The notes: a model not told the origin generated them from the sequence alone. A stretch of 64,000 nt of DNA from Candidatus Woesearchaeota archaeon (GCA_017610005.1 JAFCCU010000007.1:21414-85413), one strand, 5' to 3'; counted from the stretch's first letter, positions 1-10,337 are shown. Program-made: numbers and translations.

Positions 1-2
1 TA

Positions 3-452
3 ATGAAGGGGGATTTTGCATCAAGTGAAATGGCTCTAAGATTAAGTAGGCCTTCAGCGATAGTTGGATTTAATGCAGATTCAAAATATATTGAGTATTC
101 TAGGGATGGCAAGGAAAGGTTAAAAATCCACAGGCCAGAAGTTTATTGCAGAACAGCATGCCTTTGTTTATACATTAGTAGAGATGATTGGGGAGATTAT
201 GAAAAGAGACATAAAAATGCAATGTGTGTTGAGTATGATGCCAAGACTGAATTTTATTCAAGAGAGGACCCAGATGATTATAATGTAGGAGTTCATGTGC
301 AAGTTGAAAGTAAAGATTATGAGAGCTTAGTTTTATATGGGGAGGGGTTTAGAACAAAAGCAATGTATTTGGAAAAACAAGAGTATAAGGGTAAAAGCTA
401 TGTTTATATCGCAGAACTTGATCCAACAGAAAAAAGAAATGAATTTGAATAA
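3..452 (+). CDS. Hypothetical protein, possibly 5'-truncated by the window edge
   Basis: I do not recognise this 149-residue reading frame. It is charged and soluble-looking, with no evident signal peptide or membrane segment, and has several Cys in YCRTACLCLY. The first ATG lies at the very edge of the window, so the true start may be upstream. It overlaps the next gene by 14 nt, which suggests co-transcription with the pilin-like group that follows. No function is proposed. Confidence 0.55.
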   Translation: MKGDFASSEMALRLSRPSAIVGFNADSKYIEYSRDGKERLKIHRPEVYCRTACLCLYISRDDWGDYEKRHKNAMCVEYDAKTEFYSREDPDDYNVGVHVQVESKDYESLVLYGEGFRTKAMYLEKQEYKGKSYVYIAELDPTEKRNEFE

Positions 453-1431
453 AAAAGGGGCAACATCTTGGGCAGCGTCATTTACTCTAGTTGAAGTGAT
501 GTTGGCTTGCATTGCAATTGGGATTATGTTTTACTTTGTTGCTCAAATGGCTGATAATTCTGTAATTCATATGAAGTATTATTCAAGGGAACTTTCCATG
601 GTAACCTTGCTTTCACAAAATTCACCAGTGCCGTTAATGATTAACTTCTCACCATCAGAAAGAGCTTTTAAACGTTTTAATTACACTTGGACTAAATCTG
701 TTTTGGAGGTTAAAAAAGCCTCAGGAGGCCCTGGAAAAATATATCCATTTTTTTGGAATCAATTGCTTTGGGATGGTTCATCTTTTGTATCCACTCCAAA
801 TTCTTTATTTTTCATAAATACTCTTGGAAGTTACAGCATTAATGATAAACCACTCGCACTTGTAACTGGCACAAAATGTTCTGACGTAAATTTACAACCA
901 AAAACTATTTTTCTTGATGCAGGTCATGGAGAAGTAATTGATACTGGATTAATAGAAGGGATAAGAAAAGAAAGTGAATTAACCTGCAATATTGCAAGAG
1001 GAGTTTCAACTTCAAGAAATTTGCAGGATGTTAAAATTAATTCTTCAAGGCCCCAAAATGAAATGGGCACAGTTTTATGTACTAATACATTTAGGTATCC
1101 AGATGATGAAATTATTTTAAGACGGAAAAGTGCAGAGCTTGTGTTAGAGTTTCAAATAGGGGATAATGATAAAGCAGTTTTTAAGGCATATGTTTTTGCC
1201 AATTCCCATCTAGCAGAAGCACAGGCAATTGCCTGTAATATTTTAAGAGAGATTAAAAGAAGTTACCCTGATAATGTAGCTATGATCTTAGTTATTCCAG
1301 TAAAAGAAGAGTTAATTGATGCTCCAATAATTAGATTGGAGTTTGGAGGAATTAGAAATAGCACAGCTATGGAAATTTTTGATTCGCCTGCAGGATTATA
1401 CAAAGCAATTGCGGGGGTTATCCATGAATAA
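439..1431 (+). CDS. Pilin-like, membrane-anchored protein with an N-acetylmuramoyl-L-alanine amidase (amidase_3) domain
   Basis: I moved the start to the ATG at 439, because the longer track ORF only reads through the previous gene out of frame. The 330-residue product begins MNLNKKG and has a hydrophobic segment FTLVEVMLACIAIGIMF (residues 15-31) that resembles the N-terminus of a type IV prepilin. Residues about 155-328 fit amidase_3: LDAGHG (H163), KESEL (E178), ANSHLA (H257) and RLEFGG (E301) sit where the Zn ligands and the catalytic Glu are expected. The family cleaves MurNAc-L-Ala bonds in bacterial peptidoglycan. The substrate in an archaeon is unclear; it could be the host's or another cell's wall. 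It overlaps its downstream neighbour by 8 nt. Confidence 0.72.
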   Translation: MNLNKKGATSWAASFTLVEVMLACIAIGIMFYFVAQMADNSVIHMKYYSRELSMVTLLSQNSPVPLMINFSPSERAFKRFNYTWTKSVLEVKKASGGPGKIYPFFWNQLLWDGSSFVSTPNSLFFINTLGSYSINDKPLALVTGTKCSDVNLQPKTIFLDAGHGEVIDTGLIEGIRKESELTCNIARGVSTSRNLQDVKINSSRPQNEMGTVLCTNTFRYPDDEIILRRKSAELVLEFQIGDNDKAVFKAYVFANSHLAEAQAIACNILREIKRSYPDNVAMILVIPVKEELIDAPIIRLEFGGIRNSTAMEIFDSPAGLYKAIAGVIHE

Positions 1432-1936
1432 GAAAGGAAGTCATTTTGGATTTGATATGATGAATTTCATTCCAAGGGGGCTTTATTGGGTGGCTGTAAT
1501 TGTTTTTGCTATAATGTTTGGTTCAATGGTTCTAAATATTAATATTGATATAATTGATGGTGAGACAAAGTTAATTGCAACTAGCCTAATTAATTCACCA
1601 GATTCATTTATTTACTATGAAAATGGGCGTGCTTATCCAGGAGTTATTGATTATGATAAATTTATTGCAGAAAAAATCCCAAAGGCATTTAATATAAATA
1701 AAACCGACCAGAAATTCTGGGGGTATAATATAACTTTATTAAAGTTTAATGGCGATAAGATATATTCAATTGTAGAAAATGAAGTATGGCACGCCCGCTG
1801 GAAGATAATTGCTGGAGCATCGGGTAGAGGTTCAGGTGCTGCGTGGAATGTTGTTACAAAATATTATGTATTAATAAAATATACAGATAGAGTAGAAAAG
1901 GGAATTTTAATAGTTGATATAACAAGGCCAACATGA
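1424..1936 (+). CDS. Membrane-anchored pilin-like protein
   Basis: The track ORF begins earlier, but the ATG at 1424 (MNKKGSHFGF) matches the MNKKG start of its neighbours and overlaps the upstream stop by only 8 nt. One hydrophobic segment (about residues 20-37, GLYWVAVIVFAIMFGSMV) follows a short basic N-terminus, and the remaining 130 residues appear to lie outside the cytoplasm. The arrangement is that of a class III signal-peptide (pilin-like) protein. No named family was recognised. Confidence 0.6.
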   Translation: MNKKGSHFGFDMMNFIPRGLYWVAVIVFAIMFGSMVLNINIDIIDGETKLIATSLINSPDSFIYYENGRAYPGVIDYDKFIAEKIPKAFNINKTDQKFWGYNITLLKFNGDKIYSIVENEVWHARWKIIAGASGRGSGAAWNVVTKYYVLIKYTDRVEKGILIVDITRPT

Positions 1937-2418
1937 AAAAAGGACAAATACCTACATTTGTAGATTTTTTAGCAGCGTTAGCTTTTATCCTTTTTGTAAT
2001 AATTTTAATGACTCTAATGCGATTTTCCCATGAGGGTTTTAATAGAGATATTACCAATGTGTTTGAAGGTTCAGCAGGCGTTATTACTTTGCATACCCTA
2101 TTAAAAGAAGAAATTGATTTTAAGGGAGCTAATATGTCTTTTAATGAACTTATTGCAAGGTATGCCACTTACACAGATAAAAATTCAGATGAATTTTTAG
2201 CTATTACTGGAAACTTGACAAATATCACAGAAGAACTTGGACTATACAATGTTAATTTTGTTGCTAAGTGGAAACAGAGCACTGTTTTTAATATAACATC
2301 AAACGATGAATTTGATTGCAGTATCAGGTCTGGAAAGCTTCTTATTGCACCGCTTGACGCGATAGGCTCAACAACAGCAAGAAGACCTATTCAATTGGAG
2401 TTGAGATACTGTGAATAA
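1933..2418 (+). CDS. Membrane-anchored pilin-like protein
   Basis: This 161-residue protein begins MKKGQIPTFVDFLAALAFILFVIILM, a KKGQ motif followed by one hydrophobic helix, which is typical of archaeal class III signal peptides. Two Cys lie in the C-terminal part. It overlaps the preceding gene by 4 nt (ATGA) and the next one by 8 nt, so it is one unit of a four-gene operon. It may be a minor pilin or a filament accessory subunit. Confidence 0.6.
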   Translation: MKKGQIPTFVDFLAALAFILFVIILMTLMRFSHEGFNRDITNVFEGSAGVITLHTLLKEEIDFKGANMSFNELIARYATYTDKNSDEFLAITGNLTNITEELGLYNVNFVAKWKQSTVFNITSNDEFDCSIRSGKLLIAPLDAIGSTTARRPIQLELRYCE

Positions 2419-3205
2419 AAAAGGAAGGATATATTTTATGATTGTATCAACCGGAACAATCTGTGCACTAATGCTCATGCTATTTATAAGTCATGGAAAA
2501 TTAATAAATAGTCATGAGAGCTATCTTGCCGGAGTTACAGTCACAGACACTGTTAGAAACATTCAAGGAGTGCAACTTTGGGGAAACTATTTAGATACAG
2601 CAGGAGAAAGGGCGATGATTCATACACTATATGATTATGATAATTTGCAGCTTACGCCTTTAAATTGTTTAGATGGGTCTGCAATAAGAGTTATTCCTGG
2701 GTGCAGTCCTAACTTTGATATTTTTCAAAATTCTTTAATATTATCATTTGAAGCAAGACTTAAAGAGTATATATCCCTATTAGATGAAGTAGAGTTTGAA
2801 CTTTTAGGTAAGGATTTAGAAAAACCTTCCTTTCCAACAGAATTTGAGTATTATATATTTGATGATAGGCTTTATGGGGTCCCTTATGAAGATATGACTT
2901 TTGTAGATAACTCAATCACTGTTATGTCGCATCCTTCTTTCTCTGTTAAGTTACAATATCCAATATTTGATTGGATTAGTGGAGCCTATAAAGAAGCTGA
3001 AGCATTAGATTTATTTTGCAAGGGTGAACCCAGTTACATAACATGTTTAAATGATAATATCTCTAATGAAGATGATAGGGCCTATGTTACATACGGTAAA
3101 GTTAGGATTACAACAAAACACAATATTACAAGCTTTGCCAAGAGCGTATTTGGGGGATATACTCCTAAAGAGGAGCCAATTTCTTTAATTGTTGCCTTTG
3201 AATAA
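2411..3205 (+). CDS. Membrane-anchored extracytoplasmic protein, pilin-cluster member
   Basis: The start is GTG at 2411, giving MNKKGRIYFM and then a single hydrophobic helix (TGTICALMLMLFI). The following roughly 230 residues look extracytoplasmic and include Cys in LNCLDG, GCSPNF, LFCKG and TCLND that could form disulfides. It is the last gene of the run beginning at 439 and shares its MNKKG start. I recognise no family. Confidence 0.58.
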   Translation: MNKKGRIYFMIVSTGTICALMLMLFISHGKLINSHESYLAGVTVTDTVRNIQGVQLWGNYLDTAGERAMIHTLYDYDNLQLTPLNCLDGSAIRVIPGCSPNFDIFQNSLILSFEARLKEYISLLDEVEFELLGKDLEKPSFPTEFEYYIFDDRLYGVPYEDMTFVDNSITVMSHPSFSVKLQYPIFDWISGAYKEAEALDLFCKGEPSYITCLNDNISNEDDRAYVTYGKVRITTKHNITSFAKSVFGGYTPKEEPISLIVAFE

Positions 3206-3258
3206 ATATTTTGTAAAACCCATATTCTTTTAAAAGTAACAATGTTCTAAGTCGCAGG

Positions 3259-4975
<1,717 letters not shown>

Positions 4976-5033
4976 GGTAGTAAAAATAGTCCAGACCCCA
5001 AACCTTATAGCTCAAAACCTCAAACCCATCTTT

Positions 5034-5483
5034 ATGAAGTTTAAGACTCATCTTGCTATTGGATTGTTCTTATTTTTATCTGTGGCTTTTTTAGTGCAAG
5101 ATGTGGAGTTTTTATTTTTTGGAGTGATTTTGGGAGCGATATTTCCAGATCTTGATATTAAGACTTCAAAGTCAGGGAGGAGATTACCTTATTTGGCTGG
5201 AATGTTTAAACATCGTGGAATTTTACATTCAATAACCCCTGCAATTATTTTTAGTTTTTTATTGTACTTAGCTAATTTACCCATGTTGGGTGTTGGCTTT
5301 TTGCTTGGCTATTTATCTCATCTTGCAGCTGATTCTTTGACAAAAAAAGGGATAAGATGGTTGTATCCTCTTAAAAAACCAGTTACAAAAGGGGTATTAA
5401 GGTCAGGGGGAATAGGGGATATGATGGTTTTTCTTTTCTTTTCTGCTGCTGATTTGATATTAATTTTCTTCTTGGTCTTTTAG
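5034..5483 (+). CDS. Membrane-bound metal-dependent hydrolase-like protein (DUF457/YdjM type)
   Basis: The start is set at ATG 5034 (MKFKTHLAIG), because the upstream extension is translated repeat sequence. The 149-residue product has about four hydrophobic helices and the motifs usual for DUF457: KTHLAIG near the N-terminus, IFPDLDI, HRGILHS and LGYLSHLAADS, whose His and Asp residues probably bind metal. Family members are integral membrane proteins, some linked to DNA-damage responses, but no substrate is established. It ends in four hydrophobic residues. Confidence 0.75.
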   Translation: MKFKTHLAIGLFLFLSVAFLVQDVEFLFFGVILGAIFPDLDIKTSKSGRRLPYLAGMFKHRGILHSITPAIIFSFLLYLANLPMLGVGFLLGYLSHLAADSLTKKGIRWLYPLKKPVTKGVLRSGGIGDMMVFLFFSAADLILIFFLVF

Positions 5484-5545
5484 ATACCACTAATGAGTAA
5501 TAATAAACCGTTATATTTATAAATGATGAGTTTAAAATTACAAAT

Positions 5546-6196
5546 ATGCCAGATGATCCATTTGATTTAAAGATCCAGGAATACTTTAGGGGAGTAGATT
5601 CAGCAGGTCCAAGAGAATATGATTCTGAGACTGGACCAAGGGGGATTTTTGTGCCATCTAATTTAGAACATACATCTGTTGCTTTGGAAACTTTAATTGA
5701 GAGAGGGATTATTAACCCAAGAAGACCATTTGTTGATTTAAGCTCTGGAGATGGAAGAGTTGCAATTCAAGCAAATGCTGTTTATGGTTTGATGACTATT
5801 GCAATTGAAGAAAGTAAGGCATTAATCGCAGAATCAATAGGGCATTGGCAGAATTTACAAGGAGGGATTGTATCAATCATCCCTCTTGTTTTTGTTGAAG
5901 GGGATTTTAGTAAAGATGCCACTTACGCGCAGGCAGGAATTAAATTTGAAGATGTTGGAACGTTTTTTAATTTCTCTACAAAAGATTATGAATTAATTGC
6001 AGATCAAGTTGCTGACCGTTCACCCCCCGGCACAGTATTTATGTTGTATTCTTTCGGAGCTAATAAACTACAAAATCCAGCTCTTAAATTAGTCAAACAA
6101 TTTGAGTTTGAAAAAGGATTTGATGGCCATCCCACAAAAGCTACACTTGATGTATACAAGAAGAAAAAGCAAATAAGAAATCCTTTTAGAAGGTAA
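5546..6196 (+). CDS. SAM-dependent methyltransferase-like protein
   Basis: Residues about 61-75 (PFVDLSSGDGRVAIQA) match motif I of class I methyltransferases. The layout, a short N-terminal region and then a Rossmann-like core, fits a small, possibly DOT1-like enzyme. Motif IV is not a clear (N/D)PP(Y/F), so the substrate cannot be guessed. The C-terminus is Lys/Arg-rich (KKKKQIRNPFRR), which could help nucleic-acid binding. A TATA-like TTATATTTATAAA lies about 25-35 bp upstream. Confidence 0.6.
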   Translation: MPDDPFDLKIQEYFRGVDSAGPREYDSETGPRGIFVPSNLEHTSVALETLIERGIINPRRPFVDLSSGDGRVAIQANAVYGLMTIAIEESKALIAESIGHWQNLQGGIVSIIPLVFVEGDFSKDATYAQAGIKFEDVGTFFNFSTKDYELIADQVADRSPPGTVFMLYSFGANKLQNPALKLVKQFEFEKGFDGHPTKATLDVYKKKKQIRNPFRR

Positions 6197-6225
6197 ATTA
6201 TTTATTAAATTATTCTTAAGTATTT

Positions 6226-6667
6226 ATGATTATTAAATGTGATAAAAGACATTTAGCAGAACTTGCTAGTGTTGACTTTGAATCTGAGCACCCAAAGGGG
6301 CCTAACAAGGGCCAAAGTATATCAAGATTCGGTACATTTCAAAAAAAGAAACATGGTACGCATTTAAGATTAAAAATAAACTTGTTGGTTACATTAAAAG
6401 GAGATTTCCCTGGCTACAAACACTGTGAAATATATTGGCTTGCTGTAAGAAAAAGTTTTCAAGGTAAAAGAATTGGATCAGCCCTTGTCAGCTACATAAT
6501 AAAAATTGCAAAAGATAAAGGCTACAGAAAAGTTTGTCTATACACTGATGAAGGAAGCCCAAAAATTTTACAAGAAAAATAAATTTAAAGAGATTAATAA
6601 ATTTAAGGGTTATTATGGATTTGAAACAGGTAGCACTACTGCAGTGTTATTGTGTCGAGAAATCTAA
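6226..6667 (+). pseudogene. GNAT N-acetyltransferase broken by three frameshifts
   Basis: The 118-residue track ORF carries GNAT motif A (YWLAVRKSFQGKRIGSALV), but its middle and end lie in other frames. The frame entered at the A7 run near 6341 gives WYAFKIKNKLVGYIKRRFPW, which fits the usual GNAT beta strands. The frame entered near 6550 gives EAQKFYKKNKFKEINKF and then GYYGFE, a classic GNAT C-terminus ending at 6667. Three single-base shifts are needed (near 6341-6347, 6410-6420 and 6549-6556). Either the gene has decayed or the assembly contains indels. Intact, it would be an acetyl-CoA-dependent N-acetyltransferase. Confidence 0.8.
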
Positions 6668-7632
6668 TTTAACCTTGCAGCCTTCTCAATTGCTGAATAA
6701 ATAAAAGTACTTGTATAAGGATATTTAGTTGGTGCCTGGTAAGGTTTGCCTGGCCTGCCATGAATATGACTTACCTCAATAATCCTTGGCGAGACTCTAT
6801 CCATCCTTCCCTTTTTTTCTACTCTAAGCTGAACTCCTTTCCTCAATTCTCTTTGTGAATTTGGATTAAGTACAACTCCTTCAGTTATCTCTACCTCATT
6901 TGAATAGCGGTGAAATAACCTAACCCTTTGCCCCACTTCAAAGTCCTCCGCAGTATACCAAATCCTTTTTGATGAAATTAATCTCATCCTTTCATTACTT
7001 AAAACAATGTCTCTTAGCCCTTTAAATGAGTCAGTGAAATAATCTTCACCTTTTACTCTTGGTGAAAATTCTGGATGAACATATAAGACAGAGACGCCAT
7101 CTACGCCCCTTGCTAAGTCAACTCCCCCTTGAGAATCATCAATAATAACAATGTTATCAAACCGCTTTCCTTCAAGATAGCTTAGTAATTCTAAGGGCTT
7201 ACTGCTTCCTTCAGTTGCAAACGCTCGTTCTTCTGGGAATAAATGTCTAATCCCCAAAATATCAAGAAACTTTGGTAACCCCAAATTATCAGTATTCGAA
7301 ATTACAATTTGTTCATGCCCTGCGTTCTCAATTGCTATTAATGTTTTATGAAGTCCTTCTGTGGGATTCATATTTTTTCTAACTAAATCAAAATTAGCGT
7401 GACCAAGGGCAACAGCTTCAGCCTGGAGTTGTAAGCAAACATGTTCAGGCAAGGAAGGCACAAGTTGTTGAAAATATTGGTACCAAGGAAGCCCATAAAG
7501 TTCGTGGATATCTTTAAGCGTAAACCGTTTATCAGTAACTCCTCCTTCTAAAACACGATTAGAAAACTCCATGACAGAAAGTTCATTACCTACCTCCATT
7601 ACCCCATGCAAATCCCAAACTATTAAGTCCAT
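6664..7632 (-). CDS. HAD-superfamily protein with an extra C-terminal domain
   Basis: The 322-residue protein begins with HAD motif I as VWDLHGVM, where the usual second Asp of DxD is His. Motif II is VISNTD, the conserved Lys is probably in GSSKPLELL, and motif III is VIIDDSQGG. Residues about 215-322 form an additional domain containing GQRVRLFHRY and GVQLRVEKKGRMDRV, perhaps a small beta barrel. The altered motif I makes ordinary phosphatase activity uncertain. It converges on the broken GNAT gene, overlapping its end by 4 nt. Confidence 0.65.
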   Translation of the reverse strand: MDLIVWDLHGVMEVGNELSVMEFSNRVLEGGVTDKRFTLKDIHELYGLPWYQYFQQLVPSLPEHVCLQLQAEAVALGHANFDLVRKNMNPTEGLHKTLIAIENAGHEQIVISNTDNLGLPKFLDILGIRHLFPEERAFATEGSSKPLELLSYLEGKRFDNIVIIDDSQGGVDLARGVDGVSVLYVHPEFSPRVKGEDYFTDSFKGLRDIVLSNERMRLISSKRIWYTAEDFEVGQRVRLFHRYSNEVEITEGVVLNPNSQRELRKGVQLRVEKKGRMDRVSPRIIEVSHIHGRPGKPYQAPTKYPYTSTFIYSAIEKAARLN

Positions 7633-7682
7633 GAAAAAGAAGAATTGAAGTTTATTAATAAAGGTGCGTAGACACTAAAGAG

Positions 7683-8381
7683 TTAAACCTTTAGATGCAA
7701 AATGCAAAACTCTTTTTCCCAAATTTCATCAACAATTTTTGCATCTAGGGTTTTAACAATTTCAAGAATTTCAGCCTTTTTCCACCATTTGGAGGTGTAA
7801 CCGGTTCTACTCACAAATTGTCCTTTTTCAAAATCAGTTTTTAGTTGGTCTGGAGTCCCCACCATATCAGCAATTTCTGCATACATTTTAATTCCCCATG
7901 GTTTCAATGCTTCTTGTCTAAAAAATGAGATTATTAACTCTCCTCCACCTACAAGTTTTTCTTTAACACTATTAATAACACTCTTCCAATCTCCTTCGAT
8001 TGTACCAATAGTATTTTGTAATAGTAAAAATACCGGATTATCTAAATCTTCTTTTAAAACATCTGAGAGTTTTGTGATATCTCCTTCTATAACGCTGCAA
8101 TTATCATATAAAGAACACCTTCTCTTTAATTCTGGCAACATATTTGGATGGAATTCAATAGTTATAAGATGGTTTGCAAACTTGGAAATAATTGGTAAAA
8201 CTCTTCCATAACCAGAAGCAAGATCAATAAACAGCTTATTTTTTTTGTCATTAATGGCTGCAATTAGCTTAAACTCTTTTTCCATAAACTCATGAAGAGT
8301 TTTGTCATCAGAATCTTCCACAAGTTTCTGATACTTTTCAGCTGAATATGCTCTCATATTCTTAATAATTTCTTTAATCAT
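7683..8381 (-). CDS. Class I SAM-dependent methyltransferase
   Basis: The 232-residue protein has motif I FIDLASGYGRVLPII (about residues 48-62), an acidic residue after the second strand (ITIEFHPNML) and GDITKLSD as motif III. This is the standard class I methyltransferase order. The post-motif NTIGTIEGDW suggests a small-molecule or protein substrate rather than DNA. It overlaps the upstream gene by 8 nt, so the two are probably co-transcribed. Confidence 0.7.
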   Translation of the reverse strand: MIKEIIKNMRAYSAEKYQKLVEDSDDKTLHEFMEKEFKLIAAINDKKNKLFIDLASGYGRVLPIISKFANHLITIEFHPNMLPELKRRCSLYDNCSVIEGDITKLSDVLKEDLDNPVFLLLQNTIGTIEGDWKSVINSVKEKLVGGGELIISFFRQEALKPWGIKMYAEIADMVGTPDQLKTDFEKGQFVSRTGYTSKWWKKAEILEIVKTLDAKIVDEIWEKEFCILHLKV

Positions 8382-8952
8382 TTATAAAGGTTGTTTGCCT
8401 ATACCTCTTACCAGTTGTTGCTCCAAATGCTTCGGGCATAGCATAAAGATTTGCAATAGCTTCCTTTCTAATAACATGATTTGCCATGTACCTGTAACCA
8501 CTAATTGCAATATCCAGCAAATCTCCGATGGCTGGCAGGAAAGTTATTGCTTCAAAAGTATTCAGAATCCTCCTTTCTGCTTTGTAACCTTTTTCTTTTA
8601 ATGTATGCAATGACACTTTTTTAAATTGCAACTCAAAGATTTCCTCTGCTAATGAAATTACAATACCTACAGGAAAGGTAAAAAATGAAGAGATATCAAA
8701 TAGCATTCCAGGCGCACTTAAAATCCTTGCCCAGTTATCTGACTTTAATGATTGCTCATAATAATCGGCATTGTTCCTGTAACTATCTTGCACAATTTCT
8801 GCAAGATCATCTCTGCCTAAGCCCCTATCTGCTAGAGCTTCTCTAACCTGATTTCTACGGTAAAGCTTTTTTGTTTGCTTTTCAACATTGAAAGTAGGCC
8901 AGAGTATTTCATCAAAGTCACTTGCAAATTCCTGTATTATTGTTGATACCAT
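8374..8952 (-). CDS. Hypothetical protein with amphipathic or membrane-associated helices
   Basis: This 192-residue protein is not recognised. Two hydrophobic stretches (FDISSFFTFPVGIVISLA and AITFLPAIGDLLDIAISGY) could be membrane-associated hairpins, flanked by charged helical regions. It overlaps the methyltransferase gene downstream of it by 8 nt, so a shared operon is likely. Confidence 0.5.
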   Translation of the reverse strand: MVSTIIQEFASDFDEILWPTFNVEKQTKKLYRRNQVREALADRGLGRDDLAEIVQDSYRNNADYYEQSLKSDNWARILSAPGMLFDISSFFTFPVGIVISLAEEIFELQFKKVSLHTLKEKGYKAERRILNTFEAITFLPAIGDLLDIAISGYRYMANHVIRKEAIANLYAMPEAFGATTGKRYRQTTFIND

Positions 8953-9088
8953 TGTAAGTCTTTAGGAGAGGAGAGCAATTAAAAAAGTAATTTTCAAAAA
9001 ATAAGATTTTGCTGAGAAATTTAGAAATCTTTTCGTTAATACTTGCAATCAGGAGGGAATAAGCTAGATACAGCATATAATTAGTCTT

Positions 9089-9624
9089 TCAAACAGAATC
9101 ATGATCCGGGAACATATCTTGGAACTTTTCATTGATTGAATTAAGTCTTAAAAGATGCTCTCCCCCCTCTACATAAAGAGGATATATACCTTGATGAAAA
9201 CTAGGCATAATCATTCCATCTGAGATAATAGTTGCTCTTTCTCCTGTCGGGTCTGCATTGGTCTCAAGCAAAGTTCTGGCTTGATCATACTCGCATGTTT
9301 CGATCAGTCGCGAAAGATGCACCCCAAGCGCTACTTCGACAGGACCATAAAATCGAGTAACAAGAGAAAGGACAGTTTCTGGTTCAGGTAGCAAAATTAT
9401 ACCTGGTGGGGCACCTATTATTGATTCAATAATCGCATAGGATAAAGGTTCATACTGAACAATTGCAGTTCTTTCAGGGAAATTTTCAACACCCCTATGT
9501 ACAGAGTAAATAAGAGTAAGATTTTCAAGTTGGCTTTCAATAACTGTTGGGGCTCTTGAGCTCCGGCAACAGGCCCTAAAAACGGAATTAAAAGAGCAAT
9601 TAATCCAGCTGCAATTCGTCTCAT
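9089..9624 (-). pseudogene. Secreted protein gene interrupted by one frameshift
   Basis: Two track ORFs (9418-9624 and 9089-9394) join into one gene if a single-base shift is allowed near 9553-9562. The first frame gives a signal peptide, MRRIAAGLIALLIPFLGPVAGAQ. Its neighbour frame then continues without a stop as RAPTVIESQLENL ... SIIGAPPGIILLPEPETV into the second ORF. The product would be a secreted protein of about 178 residues of unknown function. The lesion is either a real mutation or a sequencing indel. Confidence 0.65.
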
Positions 9625-9732
9625 AAGATTAGGTAAGGACTTCTACTTTAAAATACTTTTTAAGAAATTTTATAAACAATTCAAAAGGTCACTAATTCAT
9701 GACAATTAAAAGGTTGTCATTGTGTTGTTGCC

Positions 9733-10125
9733 TTAAAATAATAAATCAGGATTAGCTTTAAACATTTCAACAACATAAGGTTCTTTTTTTAATTCTTTTA
9801 ATTCTTCTAGTGTAACCCATCTAAATTCTGTGTGCTCTTTAGAAAGAACAATCTCCCCCCCTAAGTATTTAGTTGAATAAATGATAAACTTAACATCGCT
9901 CCCGAATTGATATCTTATTAATTCAAAGAATGGCTTAAAGTCTGTTAAATTTAATTTAGTTTCTTCAAGAACTTCTCTTTTAATACCTATCTCAGGAGTC
10001 TCATTTTCTTCAACAGTGCCTCCAGGAAAATCCCAATGCCTTGGAAATGCTCTGTCATCTGGCGCACGTTTTACTATAAGAATTAAATCGCCTTTTTTAA
10101 TAATTGCTTTAACTGCGGTTATCAT
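9733..10125 (-). CDS. NUDIX hydrolase
   Basis: The Nudix box GGTVEENETPEIGIKREVLEET is present, with Lys instead of the final Gly. The protein therefore probably hydrolyses a nucleoside diphosphate derivative, possibly an oxidised nucleotide. The start is set at ATG 10125 (MITAVKAIIKKG), because a TATA-like ATATACTAAATATATA lies just upstream on the minus strand and AAGG precedes the ATG. The track's 42-residue extension reads through a GC-rich hairpin and is unlikely to be protein. The length, about 130 residues, is normal for the family. Confidence 0.85.
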   Translation of the reverse strand: MITAVKAIIKKGDLILIVKRAPDDRAFPRHWDFPGGTVEENETPEIGIKREVLEETKLNLTDFKPFFELIRYQFGSDVKFIIYSTKYLGGEIVLSKEHTEFRWVTLEELKELKKEPYVVEMFKANPDLLF

Positions 10126-10233
10126 AACCTTGTTGTATATATTTAGTATATAATGGCTTTGGAAATAATTATGAGGAACCCCTAGAAAGGGGCCTCTGAT
10201 TATCTCACAACCCACTGGACATTTACAGTACGT

Positions 10234-10337
10234 TTCTTTATAAAGAATCATTACTTCTTAATCTTTGTCGCCAATGCGGCGGACCCCACCCTTGCAAAGG
10301 GGCTGAAACAAAATCCGAAAGGAAGGAGGTCTATCAA
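10234..10337 (+). promoter_or_regulatory. Promoter and structured leader of the small-protein gene
   Basis: A TATA-like TTTATAAAG sits at about 10231-10240. The expected transcript start near 10260 is followed by two hairpins, GTCGCC/GGCG(G)AC (10267-10284) and CCCC/GGGG (10284-10287 with 10299-10302), and then a strong Shine-Dalgarno GGAGGT 8 nt before ATG 10338. Further upstream, 10173-10196 forms GAGG-aa-CCCC/GGGG-CCTC. The order suggests a structured 5' UTR in an otherwise AT-rich stretch. Confidence 0.5.

Noticed and set aside
10126-10251. N-terminal extension of the NUDIX protein
   Set aside because: It reads through a GC-rich hairpin and the gene's own TATA box; the ATG at 10125 fits the family better.
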